Shown piece after piece: positions 42,356 to 51,748 of a stretch of 64,000 bases of DNA (positions within the stretch are counted from its first letter, which is position 1; each line of letters begins with the position of its first letter). A program made the position numbers and the translations under genes. The stretch is from Sphingobacterium thalpophilum (GTDB lineage: Bacteria > Bacteroidota > Bacteroidia > Sphingobacteriales > Sphingobacteriaceae). Below the pieces are notes generated by a model that had not been told where the DNA came from, did no database searches, and saw nothing but the letters and a program-made list of their open reading frames with translations. The stretch spans positions 118,252 to 182,251 of the forward strand of contig CAMBMM010000002.1 of the NCBI GenBank assembly GCA_945868825.1, given 5' to 3'.

Positions 42356-44455
42356 ATGCATAAACTAAGTACTCCTATTGAGTACCTAAAAGGTGTAGGA
42401 CCACAACGGGGCGAACTCCTCAAAAAAGAGTTGGGCATATACACCTATGCCGATTTATTACAAAACTATCCCTTCCGATACATTGATCGTACCCGATTTT
42501 ACAAAGTAAACCAGCTCAATGCCGAATTGCCTCATGTGCAGGTGTTGGCCCGAGTACTGAGCAAAGCTGTGGTGGGCGAAAAAAGAACCAAGCGTTTGGT
42601 AGTTGAGTTAAAAGACGATACTGGAACCTTTGAAAGTGTGTGGTTTCAGTCTATAAAATGGTTTGAACGTAACATACAAATAGGCTCAGTATATGTGTTT
42701 TTTGGCAAGCCTACTGTATTTAATGGACGTATCTCCATGTCGCACCCCGAAATAGAGGTATATAACCCAAAGGCCAAAAAACAAGGAAACCTACACTTAC
42801 AACCCGTTTATTCATCTACCGAAAAATTAAAATTAGCTACCTTAGATAGCAAAGGACTACAACGTTTGCAGGCGGCTGTTTTAGAAAGCTGCATATCCGA
42901 AGTAGAAGAAAACTTACCCGAATACCTAAAAGAACAACACCAGCTCATTGGCCTTAAACAAGCGCTCATTAATATTCATTTTCCGGAAGATGCCCAGCTA
43001 TTGGCCACGGCACAAAAACGCATAAAATTTGATGAATTATTCTTTATCCAACTCAAAATATTAAAAAACAAACTGCTTAGAAGTAGAAAGTTTAAAGGCG
43101 TAATTTTTGGAGAAGTGGGCGAAAAATTTAATACTTTTTACAATACTAGGTTGCCCTTTCAACTGACCGAAGCACAAAAACGAGTACTCAAAGAAATTCG
43201 CCTCGATACCCAGAAAGGCGTTCAAATGAACCGTTTACTACAAGGTGATGTGGGAAGCGGAAAAACTATTGTAGCGCTAATGACCATGCTTTTGGCCATA
43301 GATAACGGTTATCAAACCTGTTTAATGGCCCCTACCGAAATATTAGCAAGACAACATTTCAACTCTCTAAAAGAATTGGTGGGCGATGGATTAGTAAACA
43401 TTGAACTCCTCACCGGATCGGTAAAAGCCAAACAACGCAAAATAATTCACGAGGGCTTAGAAAATGGGCAAATAAATATTTTAATTGGTACCCATGCACT
43501 TATTGAAGACGTGGTTCAATTTAAAAACTTAGGCCTAGTAGTTATTGATGAACAACACCGCTTTGGGGTAGAGCAACGAGCAAAATTATGGAAAAAAAGC
43601 CCGGTTCCACCCCATGTTTTAGTTATGACGGCCACGCCCATACCTAGAACTTTGGCCATGACCCTTTATGGCGATCTGGATATTTCGGTAATTAATGAAT
43701 TACCAGTGGGCAGAAAACCCATCGAAACTCGGCATTTTTACGAAAGCCAACGCTTACGCATGTTTGGTTTTATGCGGGAAGAAATTGCCAAAGGCCGACA
43801 GGTTTACATCGTATACCCGCTTATTAAAGAAAGTGAAAAACTCGATTTATTATATTTAGAAGCCGGTATAGAGGCCGTTAGCCAAGAGTTTCCCCTGCCC
43901 GAATACCGCATCAGCATGGTGCACGGAAAACTAGCCGCCGCCGACAAAGAATTTGAAATGCAGCGTTTTGTAAAAGGGCAAACCCAAATTATGGTTGCCA
44001 CTACGGTAATTGAAGTAGGCGTAAATGTGCCCAATGCCAGTGTTATGATTATCGAAAATGCCGAACGTTTTGGCCTATCGCAATTACACCAACTTAGGGG
44101 CAGGGTGGGTAGGGGAGCTGAGCAGTCGTATTGCATTTTAATGTCGGGAAATAAACTAAGCAACGACGCCAAACTACGGCTCAACACGATGGTGCGCACC
44201 ACCGATGGCTTTGAAATTTCGGAAATTGACCTGCAATTACGTGGGCCCGGCGATATTGAAGGAACGCAACAAAGTGGCGTACTCGATTTAAAATTGGCCA
44301 ACATCACCCAAGACCAAGCCCTATTACAAGAAGCTCGGCAAGCAGTTATTTTACTCTACGAAAACGACCCTGATTTACAAAAACCAGAAAATGCCATCTT
44401 GCGAACGTATTTCGAGCAACGCAATCCGGGCATTAGCTTGGATAAAATATCCTAA
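42356..44455 (+). CDS. recG: ATP-dependent DNA helicase RecG
   Basis: RecG remodels stalled replication forks and Holliday junctions. The 699-residue protein has the N-terminal wedge (OB-fold) domain (about residues 55-150), then the helicase core: motif I GDVGSGKT, motif II DEQH (in VVIDEQHRFGVEQR), motif III TATPIPRTLA and the GRVGRG motif VI. The TRG-like C-terminal segment is present. Length is normal for Bacteroidota (about 700). It is the last gene of the four-gene unit beginning at 40915. Confidence 0.97.
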   Translation: MHKLSTPIEYLKGVGPQRGELLKKELGIYTYADLLQNYPFRYIDRTRFYKVNQLNAELPHVQVLARVLSKAVVGEKRTKRLVVELKDDTGTFESVWFQSIKWFERNIQIGSVYVFFGKPTVFNGRISMSHPEIEVYNPKAKKQGNLHLQPVYSSTEKLKLATLDSKGLQRLQAAVLESCISEVEENLPEYLKEQHQLIGLKQALINIHFPEDAQLLATAQKRIKFDELFFIQLKILKNKLLRSRKFKGVIFGEVGEKFNTFYNTRLPFQLTEAQKRVLKEIRLDTQKGVQMNRLLQGDVGSGKTIVALMTMLLAIDNGYQTCLMAPTEILARQHFNSLKELVGDGLVNIELLTGSVKAKQRKIIHEGLENGQINILIGTHALIEDVVQFKNLGLVVIDEQHRFGVEQRAKLWKKSPVPPHVLVMTATPIPRTLAMTLYGDLDISVINELPVGRKPIETRHFYESQRLRMFGFMREEIAKGRQVYIVYPLIKESEKLDLLYLEAGIEAVSQEFPLPEYRISMVHGKLAAADKEFEMQRFVKGQTQIMVATTVIEVGVNVPNASVMIIENAERFGLSQLHQLRGRVGRGAEQSYCILMSGNKLSNDAKLRLNTMVRTTDGFEISEIDLQLRGPGDIEGTQQSGVLDLKLANITQDQALLQEARQAVILLYENDPDLQKPENAILRTYFEQRNPGISLDKIS

Positions 44456-44474
44456 AATTAATGCCCAAAAAAAT

Positions 44475-44482
44475 TACATTTG
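44475..44482 (+). promoter_or_regulatory. Candidate -7 element of the M28 peptidase gene
   Basis: TACATTTG matches TAnnTTTG exactly, 16 bases before the ATG at 44499. No TTG lies at the usual -33 distance. Confidence 0.45.
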
Positions 44483-44498
44483 TTAAAATACTAAACAT

Positions 44499-45887
44499 AT
44501 GAAAGTAGTAAAACTCCTTCTAGCACTAGTCTTATTAAATACTAGCCTTTTTGCACAATCGGCCGATTCTATTTTTCTTCGTAAAATATACGATGAAGCT
44601 TTGGTTAACGGAAAAGCATATCAAAATCTAAACTATTTATGCAAGCAAATTGGCCCCCGTTTAAGTGGCTCAGCACAAGCACAAAAAGCAGTAGATTGGA
44701 CCAAAAAACTCATGGAAAGCTATGGCTTTGATCGGGTGTATTTGCAAGAAGTTTTGGTGCCACACTGGGTACGTGGAGAGAAAGAGGTGGGTAAAATTTT
44801 GCTTGGTAAAAAAGATATAGAGGTGCCTATTGCCGCCCTCGGCGGTTCGGTAGCAACACCAAAACAAGGTCTCACTGCCGAAATAATTGAGCTACAAAGT
44901 TTGGCAGAGCTTAAAACATTAGGCGAAGATAAAATTAAAGGAAAAATTATCTTCTTTAATCGTGCTTTTGACGCTAAACCCATTGAAACAGGTACCTCCT
45001 ACGGTATGGCTGGCGACCAACGTCGTGCCGGAGCTTCCGAAGCAGCTAAATATGGCGCCCTTGGTGTAATTGTTCGATCGTTAACCCACGCCATAGACGA
45101 TTATCCACACACCGGTGCTATGAATTACGAGGCCAATGGAACAAAAATTCCTGCCGCCGCTATCTCTACCAAAGGTGCAAATGAACTCAGTAGATTACTA
45201 AAATTAAAGTCGGCAGAGCCCGTAAAATTCTTCTTTAAACAAAACTGCGAAACCTTACCCGATGTACTTTCCTACAATGTTATTGGTGAATTAAAAGGCA
45301 CAACCACCCCCGATGAAATTATTACTATTGGAGGGCATTTAGATTCATGGGATTTGGCCGAAGGTGCCCACGATGACGGCACTGGAGTCATGCAGTCTGT
45401 AGAAGTATTGCGCATACTAAAAAGCTTAGGTTATCAGCCTAAGCATACCATCAGAGCTGTGTTGTTTATGAACGAAGAAAATGGCTTGCGTGGCGGACAG
45501 AAATATGCCGAAATAGCAAAAATTACAGGCGAAAAACACATTGCGGCCATGGAATCGGATGCCGGAGGATTTACCCCTCGTGGCTTCGGCATTGATGCCC
45601 CTACAGATCTTTTCAAAAAAATAAAAGGCGATTGGGAAAAATTGTTCGAACCCTACCAAACCGATCGCCTAACCTTAGGTGGTGGTGGTGCCGATATAGG
45701 CCCACTAAAAACCGCCAGCCCAGGCATTGTACTTATTGGTTTTAAACCCGATTCGCAACGCTACTTTGATATTCACCACACGCCGAACGATGTGTTCGAA
45801 AATGTAAACCGAAGAGAATTAGAGTTAGGTGCCGCTGCTATGACCAGTCTTATTTACTTAATTGACCACAACGGATTGAAGAACTAA
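44499..45887 (+). CDS. Secreted M28 family zinc peptidase
   Basis: The 462-residue exopeptidase has a signal peptide ending in SLFAQ (residue 20) and a PA-type insert (about residues 120-250), then the M28 catalytic domain. The metal and catalytic residues are visible: GGHLDSWD (His and Asp), AHDDGTGV (bridging Asp), MNEENGLRGG (Glu base and ligand), ESDAGG and HHTPND (His ligand). It is probably a periplasmic or secreted aminopeptidase or carboxypeptidase Q type enzyme. The MFS gene follows after two bases. Confidence 0.92.
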   Translation: MKVVKLLLALVLLNTSLFAQSADSIFLRKIYDEALVNGKAYQNLNYLCKQIGPRLSGSAQAQKAVDWTKKLMESYGFDRVYLQEVLVPHWVRGEKEVGKILLGKKDIEVPIAALGGSVATPKQGLTAEIIELQSLAELKTLGEDKIKGKIIFFNRAFDAKPIETGTSYGMAGDQRRAGASEAAKYGALGVIVRSLTHAIDDYPHTGAMNYEANGTKIPAAAISTKGANELSRLLKLKSAEPVKFFFKQNCETLPDVLSYNVIGELKGTTTPDEIITIGGHLDSWDLAEGAHDDGTGVMQSVEVLRILKSLGYQPKHTIRAVLFMNEENGLRGGQKYAEIAKITGEKHIAAMESDAGGFTPRGFGIDAPTDLFKKIKGDWEKLFEPYQTDRLTLGGGGADIGPLKTASPGIVLIGFKPDSQRYFDIHHTPNDVFENVNRRELELGAAAMTSLIYLIDHNGLKN

Positions 45888-45889
45888 TT

Positions 45890-47140
45890 TTGGCAAAAAC
45901 CGACCCATATAGCGCCTTACGTTTTCCCGAATTTCGGGCCTATGTGGGCATGCGCTTCTTTCTAACATTTGCCTACCAAATACAAGCCGTAATTATTGGT
46001 TGGCATATGTATCAGCTCACCAAAGATCCGCTTTCTTTGGGTTTAATTGGTTTAACAGAAGCCATACCAGCCATTACTATTTCTTTGTACGGAGGTTATT
46101 TAGCCGATAAATCAGATAAGAAAAAACTATTGGCTTGGGTAATTGTTGCCATGACCATTTGCTCGGCAGTATTACTTTTAGTAACCTCCCCATTAGTAAC
46201 TAGCTACTTAAGCAAACATGCCATTATTGTCACGATCTATCTTATGATTTTAGGCATTGGTATTGCCCGAGGATTTTTTTCTCCCACTGCATTCTCATTA
46301 ATGGCCCAAATTGTACCCAAAGAACACCTAACCAATTCCTCAACCTGGAACAGCTCAAGCTGGCAAATAGGCACTATTGTAGGACCAGCCATAGGTGGTT
46401 TATTATACGGATTTAGTGGCGTAACCACCTGTTTTATTGCAGTTTTTCTATTTATGTTGGTGGCCTTGGTTTGCACCCTATTCATCAGCAATAAACCGGC
46501 GCAATTCATCTCCCAACAACCTATTTTCGACTCGTTAAAAGAAGGAATTCAGTTTGTGTTTAAAAGCCGAATGCTTCTAGGCGCACTTAGCTTAGATTTA
46601 TTTTCGGTGTTTTTTGGTGGTGCCGTAGCACTCATGCCCATTTTTGCCAATGATATTTTAAAAGTAGGACCCGAAGGATTAGGTTTTCTACGAGCTGCAC
46701 CTGCCGTAGGTGCTGTACTTGCTATGCTGCTCATGACCCACTTTTCGCCCATGAACAAACCCTGGAGAAACCTGCTATTAGCGGTTACGGGCTTCGGCAT
46801 TACTATCATATGCTTCGGGCTTTCCACAAATTTTTACCTCTCTTTGGTGATTTTATTTTTCGAAGGTGCTTTTGACAGTGTGAGCGTTATTATTCGTTCC
46901 ACTATCTTACAAATTCTCACCCCCGACGAAATGCGTGGACGGGTGGCTGCTGTAAACTCCATGTTTATAGGCTCATCCAATGAAATTGGAGCCTTCGAAT
47001 CGGGTCTTACCGCCCGTTTAATGGGTGCCATACCATCGGTATTGTTTGGCGGCACCATGACCTTGTGTGTGGTGGGCTTTACCTACCTAAAAACCAAACG
47101 ATTGGTGCCGCTTAGTCTCAAACAAATTAATCCGCATTAA
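45890..47140 (+). CDS. MFS transporter
   Basis: The 416-residue protein has about twelve predicted membrane segments and the layout of the MFS_3 (enterobactin exporter EntS-like) group: LRFPEFRAYVGMRFF at the start, YGGYLADKSDKKK as the loop 2-3 motif, and QILTPDEMRGRVAAVNSMF in the second half. The substrate is unknown; EntS relatives export siderophores or drugs. The start is a TTG two bases after the peptidase stop; the conserved N-terminus begins directly there. Its 3' end overlaps the convergent CapA-like gene by four bases. Confidence 0.9.
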   Translation: MAKTDPYSALRFPEFRAYVGMRFFLTFAYQIQAVIIGWHMYQLTKDPLSLGLIGLTEAIPAITISLYGGYLADKSDKKKLLAWVIVAMTICSAVLLLVTSPLVTSYLSKHAIIVTIYLMILGIGIARGFFSPTAFSLMAQIVPKEHLTNSSTWNSSSWQIGTIVGPAIGGLLYGFSGVTTCFIAVFLFMLVALVCTLFISNKPAQFISQQPIFDSLKEGIQFVFKSRMLLGALSLDLFSVFFGGAVALMPIFANDILKVGPEGLGFLRAAPAVGAVLAMLLMTHFSPMNKPWRNLLLAVTGFGITIICFGLSTNFYLSLVILFFEGAFDSVSVIIRSTILQILTPDEMRGRVAAVNSMFIGSSNEIGAFESGLTARLMGAIPSVLFGGTMTLCVVGFTYLKTKRLVPLSLKQINPH

Positions 47141-48180
47141 TTCTTAGGTAGTTTTTTGCTGATAACACCATCTTCCGAAAATTGTAATGCTGCTTCGGGA
47201 ATATCACTTTGGGTAAGCTGTTTTAGCAATTGAAAAGCCTTGCCGGTAGGGTCTATAATCAAATGCTCATTATCTTGCTGAAAAATAGAAGTCACCTTTG
47301 CCGAAATAAACTCTCCTTTTTCGGTAATGTTTAATGCCAAAAGTGGAGCCACGCCGTTGGGACCATCTAAATTAAACATACCATAGGTGCAAAAATTGCC
47401 CAAACTATAGGCTATAAAGCGGTTTTTATACACATCAACCGCTCGGGTAACATGCGGGCCACTGCCCAATACCACATCGGCACCGGCATCAATAGCCATA
47501 CGAGCAAAAGCGTACGCATTACCTCGGTTCTCACCATAAAAATATTCGGTTGCTCGGGTAATGTGCTGAAATTTTGACCCTTCGCCACCACCATGAAAAT
47601 ACACTACCACAATATCACTTAGTTTTTTTAATTCGGCAATGCGCTTTTTTGCAGCAGCCCAATCGTGTAAAGAAGCCGTACCCTCATTGGGGGCAAAAGC
47701 ACAAACGCCATACTTCACTCCGTTTTTCACATATAAAGTGTATGGATGCGATTGAAAACCGGCAAACTGAATACCGGCATCGCTCAATGTTTTAGCCGTT
47801 TGTATACGTCCATTTTCATTAAAATCACCCGAATGATTATTGGCAACACTTACTACATCGAAACCGGCATCTTGCAAATTTACTACATAACGCTGGGGCA
47901 TACGAAAGGCATAGCAAGCCTTACTATTTTTACATTTATCGCTTATGCCATCATCTAAAAATACACCCTCTAAATTACCAAATGTTAAATCGGCATTACG
48001 CAGCAAAGGCAAAACCGCTTTAAAACTTCCTTTTCCATCGTCTTTGGGCAACACAGGAGCTGGAAAAGCAGAGCCCATCATGATATCTCCAACTGCCACA
48101 ATACGCAAGGTATCAGGGTGCGCTAGCAAGGCCTGCACTGTGCCAACAAAAAGATAAATGAAGAGGAAAAGCCGTTTCAT
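47137..48180 (-). CDS. CapA family metallophosphatase-like protein
   Basis: CapA-like proteins have a calcineurin-type phosphoesterase fold and include poly-gamma-glutamate synthesis proteins. The 347-residue protein has a signal peptide (ending near LLAHP, residue 22) and the motifs VGDIMMGS (metal), GNLEGVF, NNHSGDF and a GSGPHVTR segment, all typical. A CapA role in polyglutamate anchoring is unproven, since no other capsule gene of that type is nearby. I start at the ATG at 48180; a longer frame from 48222 has no signal peptide. It is convergent with the MFS gene. Confidence 0.88.
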   Translation of the reverse strand: MKRLFLFIYLFVGTVQALLAHPDTLRIVAVGDIMMGSAFPAPVLPKDDGKGSFKAVLPLLRNADLTFGNLEGVFLDDGISDKCKNSKACYAFRMPQRYVVNLQDAGFDVVSVANNHSGDFNENGRIQTAKTLSDAGIQFAGFQSHPYTLYVKNGVKYGVCAFAPNEGTASLHDWAAAKKRIAELKKLSDIVVVYFHGGGEGSKFQHITRATEYFYGENRGNAYAFARMAIDAGADVVLGSGPHVTRAVDVYKNRFIAYSLGNFCTYGMFNLDGPNGVAPLLALNITEKGEFISAKVTSIFQQDNEHLIIDPTGKAFQLLKQLTQSDIPEAALQFSEDGVISKKLPKN

Positions 48181-48246
48181 AGGGATAAAAATAAAAAAAT
48201 CCTGCCGAAGACAAGATTTCATATGTACTGATGAGGTAAAAATACT

Positions 48247-48786
48247 TTACTCTATAGGTGCATTTAAGCGACCGCCTTTGTAAAAATAGCGTTTATAATA
48301 AGGCTCATCTAAATTACTCAATACCACTCCACGGCTAGATGAAGCATGTGCAAATCGGTTATTGCCTAAATAGATACCCACATGCGTAATGCTGCGGCTT
48401 TTGATTTTAAAAAACACCAAATCACCTTCTTTCAACTCTTCGCGGCTTACCGGAGTAGACATGCTAAAAATTTCTCTGGAGTTACGCTGAATAACGGTAT
48501 TAAATACCTTCGAATAAATTTCTTTAGTAAAAGCAGAGCAATCTATTCCTTTACGGCTAGATCCGCCAAAGCGATATGGGGTACCAATCCAATCGTATAC
48601 AAATTGGTATAATTTTAAATTAGAAGTAGCAGATAGCGCAACGCCCATTACCTGCGAAAAGTAGTCCGAAAGTAAGTTATCCGGATCTTCTGTTTTTACA
48701 GGCTCCTTTTTGGCCACAGTAGTTTGGGCTTGCGCAGAAGCAAATAAAGCAGTAAGAATGAAAATTGTTAATATCTTTTTAAGCAT
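48247..48786 (-). CDS. NlpC/P60 family peptidoglycan hydrolase
   Basis: NlpC/P60 enzymes cut peptide stems of peptidoglycan. The 179-residue protein has a signal peptide ending in ASAQA (residue 20). The catalytic domain starts near residue 55 with FVYDWIGTPYRFGG; the catalytic Cys83 is in IDCSAF and His135 is in ITHVGIYLGN, with the third polar residue in the later AHASSS region. Probably periplasmic, in cell-wall turnover. It is a single gene, leftward, 66 bases upstream of the CapA-like gene. Confidence 0.93.
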   Translation of the reverse strand: MLKKILTIFILTALFASAQAQTTVAKKEPVKTEDPDNLLSDYFSQVMGVALSATSNLKLYQFVYDWIGTPYRFGGSSRKGIDCSAFTKEIYSKVFNTVIQRNSREIFSMSTPVSREELKEGDLVFFKIKSRSITHVGIYLGNNRFAHASSSRGVVLSNLDEPYYKRYFYKGGRLNAPIE

Positions 48787-48979
48787 AAGCTAGGGCTTAT
48801 TGTTTGTATAAATTGTGGTAATTGCTTGTTAATTAACACATTCAAACAACACAAAGGTAGCGTAATTAAACAAGTTAAGCAAAGAAGTTTGTCTTTTTAA
48901 CATTTTTTCACATTTAAACGTGGGCCAAAAACTTCGTGTAAACAACACAATAACTCTTCTTTTTTCTGTAAGATATGAT

Positions 48980-48987
48980 TAGATTTG
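48980..48987 (+). promoter_or_regulatory. Candidate -7 element of pdhA
   Basis: TAGATTTG matches TAnnTTTG exactly, 29 bases before the ATG at 49017. It lies within the extension that an ATG at 48975 would translate, which supports the downstream start. Confidence 0.45.
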
Positions 48988-49016
48988 TGATCCCTAAAAA
49001 CGATATATACAAGAGA

Positions 49017-50012
49017 ATGAGTTCAGTAGAAATTACGAAAGATACCTATCTCCAGTGGTACGAATCGATGCTTTTGATGAGAAAGTTTGAGGAGAAAGCT
49101 GGACAATTGTACGGACAACAAAAAATTAGAGGCTTTTGCCATTTGTATATCGGACAAGAAGCCGTAATGGCTGGTGCGATGTCGGTATTAGGCCCCCAAG
49201 ATTCCATGATTACTGCGTATCGCGAACATGCACACGCCATTGCTCGAGGCATATCTGCCAACGAAATTATGGCCGAATTGTATGGTAAAGCAACCGGTTG
49301 CTCTAAAGGCAAAGGTGGTTCTATGCACATGTTTAGTAAAGAATTGGGCTTTTACGGTGGACACGGGATTGTGGGTGGGCAAATTCCTTTGGGTGCGGGT
49401 ATTGCTTTCGCCGAAAAATATAAAGGTACCAACAACGTAAACGTATGTTATATGGGCGATGGTGCTGTACGCCAAGGTGCCTTAAACGAGGCCTTTAATA
49501 TGGCCATGTTGTGGAAATTACCTGTAGTATTTGTATGCGAAAACAACGGATACGCCATGGGTACTTCGGTAGCCCGTACCACCAACATGTTAGATATTTA
49601 TAAAATTGGTTTAGGTTTTGATATGCCTTGCGCTCCGGTTGACGGAATGGATCCGGTAGCGGTACACAACGCCATGGATGAAGCGGTTAGCCGTGCTCGT
49701 AAAGGCGAAGGCCCTACCTTCTTAGAAATGCGTACCTATCGCTATAAAGGACACTCTATGTCTGACCCAGCGAAATACCGTAGCAAAGAAGAAGTAGAGG
49801 AATTCAAAGCTAAAGATCCTGTAGAAAGTGTAAAAGAAACCATTCTTCGTAAAAAATATGCCACCGAAGCTTGGATTGAAGAAATAAACGAAAAAGTAAA
49901 AGCGATTGTAGACGAATCGGTGCGTTTTGCAGAAGAATCTCCATTGCCAGAAGCTCAGGAGTTATATACCGATGTATATGCACAGGGAGATTATCCTTTT
50001 ATTCGTGATTAA
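49017..50012 (+). CDS. pdhA: Pyruvate dehydrogenase E1 component, alpha subunit
   Basis: E1 decarboxylates pyruvate with thiamine diphosphate and passes acetyl to the lipoyl group of E2. The 331-residue alpha subunit has the KIRGFCHLYIGQEAV segment, the TAYREHAHAIARG segment, the thiamine diphosphate motif GDGAVRQGALNEAFNMA..ENN and the phosphorylation-loop region RYKGHSMSDPAKYR. I start at the ATG at 49017 because the conserved N-terminus (SSVEITKDTYLQWY) begins there. The beta subunit is not next to it and not in the window. The E2 gene follows after 23 bases. Confidence 0.96.
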   Translation: MSSVEITKDTYLQWYESMLLMRKFEEKAGQLYGQQKIRGFCHLYIGQEAVMAGAMSVLGPQDSMITAYREHAHAIARGISANEIMAELYGKATGCSKGKGGSMHMFSKELGFYGGHGIVGGQIPLGAGIAFAEKYKGTNNVNVCYMGDGAVRQGALNEAFNMAMLWKLPVVFVCENNGYAMGTSVARTTNMLDIYKIGLGFDMPCAPVDGMDPVAVHNAMDEAVSRARKGEGPTFLEMRTYRYKGHSMSDPAKYRSKEEVEEFKAKDPVESVKETILRKKYATEAWIEEINEKVKAIVDESVRFAEESPLPEAQELYTDVYAQGDYPFIRD

Positions 50013-50035
50013 GTTTACCTTAAATCAATAAAAAT

Positions 50036-51673
50036 ATGGCTGAAGTAGTGCGCATGCCCAAAATGAGCGACACCATGACTGAAGGGGTGATTGCGAAGTG
50101 GCATAAAAAAGTGGGTGATAAAATAAACTCTGGCGATTTAGTTGCCGAAGTAGAAACCGATAAAGCAACCATGGATTTCGAATCTTTCCAAGAAGGTACC
50201 CTACTTTATGTAGGTATAGCTGAAGGTCAGGCCGCTCCAGTTGACTCGATTATTGCTATTATTGGTGCCCCAGGCGAAGATTACCAAGCATTATTAACTG
50301 CTAGCCCTGCCCCTGCTGCCGAAAAACCAGCACCTATTGTGCTAGAAGCTGCCCCGGTTGCAGCGGCTCCTGCAGCTAGCGCAAGCGTAACACCAGAATC
50401 ATTAGGTGCTACGGTTATCCGCATGCCTTTATTAAGCGATACAATGACCGAAGGGATAATTGCAGAATGGCACAAAAAAGTGGGTGATAAAATAAAAAGC
50501 GACGATGCCTTGGCAGACGTGGATACCGATAAGGCAACCATGGAAGTAACAGCTTATGCCGAAGGAACCTTACTCTACGTAGGTGTAGAAAAAGGACAAG
50601 CAGCCAAAGTAAATGATATTATTGCCATTGTAGGCAAAGAGGGTACCGATGTAACGCCTTTATTAACAGCAGCCCCAAGTACTCCGGCGCCTATGGCTGA
50701 ACCTGCCCCAGTGGCAACAGCAGCTCCCATTGCTGCTCCAGTTGCAACAACAAGCAATAATGCGGCATTTGTTACTAGTAGCGACGATTCACGAGTAAAA
50801 GCATCGCCCTTGGCTCGTAAAATTGCGCAAGAAAAAGGGATTGATTTACGCCAAGTACATGGCAGTGCCGAAGGTGGGCGTATTGTGAAGAAAGATATCG
50901 ACGGCTTTGTACCGGGTGCTGCTCTGGTTGCGGCCACTAGCGCTACTCCAGTAGCTAGCACATCTGCTACACCAAGCATTCAGAGCTTTGTAGGCGAAGA
51001 AAAATATACCGAAGTACCTGTTTCGCAAATGCGTAAAGTAATTGCCAAACGTTTAGGAGAAAGTTTGTTTACCGCTCCTCATTTCTACTTAACCATTAGC
51101 GTAAACATGGAAAATGCCATGGCCGCTCGTACACAAATTAATGCGGTAGCGCCGGTAAAAGTATCTTTTAACGATATCGTGATTAAAGCCGTGGCCAATG
51201 CATTAAAGAAACATCCGGCTGTAAATTCATCGTGGGGTGGCGATACCATTCGCTTCAACGAACATACCAATATTGGCGTTGCCATGGCGGTAGAAGATGG
51301 CTTATTGGTTCCGGTGGTGCGTTTTGCTGATGGAAAATCGCTTTCTCATATTTCTGCGGAAGTGAAAGAATTTGGTGCTAAGGCTAAAAAACTTCAACCT
51401 GCCGATTGGGAAGGCTCTACCTTTACCGTATCTAATTTAGGCATGTTTGGTATTGATGAGTTTACGTCAATTATCAACTCACCCGATGGAGCCATTTTAT
51501 CAGTAGGAGCCATACAAGAAGTTCCAGTAATTAAAAACGGAGCCGTGGTACCAGGAAATGTGATGAAATTAACCTTAGGTTGTGATCACCGTGTGGTTGA
51601 TGGCGCAACAGGTGCCGCTTTCTTACAAACCCTTAAAGGGTTATTGGAAGAGCCGATACGGTTATTAGCCTAA
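50036..51673 (+). CDS. pdhC: Pyruvate dehydrogenase E2, dihydrolipoamide acetyltransferase
   Basis: E2 forms the core of the pyruvate dehydrogenase complex and makes acetyl-CoA. The 545-residue protein has two lipoyl domains, with lipoyl-lysines Lys43 and about Lys166 in the TDKAT motifs, joined by Ala-Pro-rich hinges. A peripheral subunit-binding domain (VKASPLARKIAQEKGIDL, about residue 255) and the C-terminal acyltransferase domain follow. Its catalytic motif near the end is DHRVVDGA. The two lipoyl domains are close copies of one another. Forms an operon with pdhA. A strong bidirectional terminator follows. Confidence 0.96.
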   Translation: MAEVVRMPKMSDTMTEGVIAKWHKKVGDKINSGDLVAEVETDKATMDFESFQEGTLLYVGIAEGQAAPVDSIIAIIGAPGEDYQALLTASPAPAAEKPAPIVLEAAPVAAAPAASASVTPESLGATVIRMPLLSDTMTEGIIAEWHKKVGDKIKSDDALADVDTDKATMEVTAYAEGTLLYVGVEKGQAAKVNDIIAIVGKEGTDVTPLLTAAPSTPAPMAEPAPVATAAPIAAPVATTSNNAAFVTSSDDSRVKASPLARKIAQEKGIDLRQVHGSAEGGRIVKKDIDGFVPGAALVAATSATPVASTSATPSIQSFVGEEKYTEVPVSQMRKVIAKRLGESLFTAPHFYLTISVNMENAMAARTQINAVAPVKVSFNDIVIKAVANALKKHPAVNSSWGGDTIRFNEHTNIGVAMAVEDGLLVPVVRFADGKSLSHISAEVKEFGAKAKKLQPADWEGSTFTVSNLGMFGIDEFTSIINSPDGAILSVGAIQEVPVIKNGAVVPGNVMKLTLGCDHRVVDGATGAAFLQTLKGLLEEPIRLLA

Positions 51674-51693
51674 AACACCTATTCGTACATAAC

Positions 51694-51729
51694 AAAAAAA
51701 CCATCCTGAAAAATCAGGATGGTTTTTTT
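51694..51729. terminator. Bidirectional terminator after pdhC
   Basis: Arms 51694-51709 (seven A then CCATCCTGA) and 51714-51729 (TCAGGATGG then seven T) make a perfect 16-base-pair stem with an AAAA loop, between convergent pdhC and pit. Confidence 0.92.
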
Positions 51730-51748
51730 ATATTGCCTAATCAACTCT

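Noticed and set aside
43804-44307. Long frame antisense to recG
   Set aside because: RecG helicase motifs are complete on the opposite strand; the antisense frame has no recognisable features.
50036-50640. Internal direct repeat in the E2 gene
   Set aside because: It is explained by two homologous lipoyl domains, a normal E2 design.
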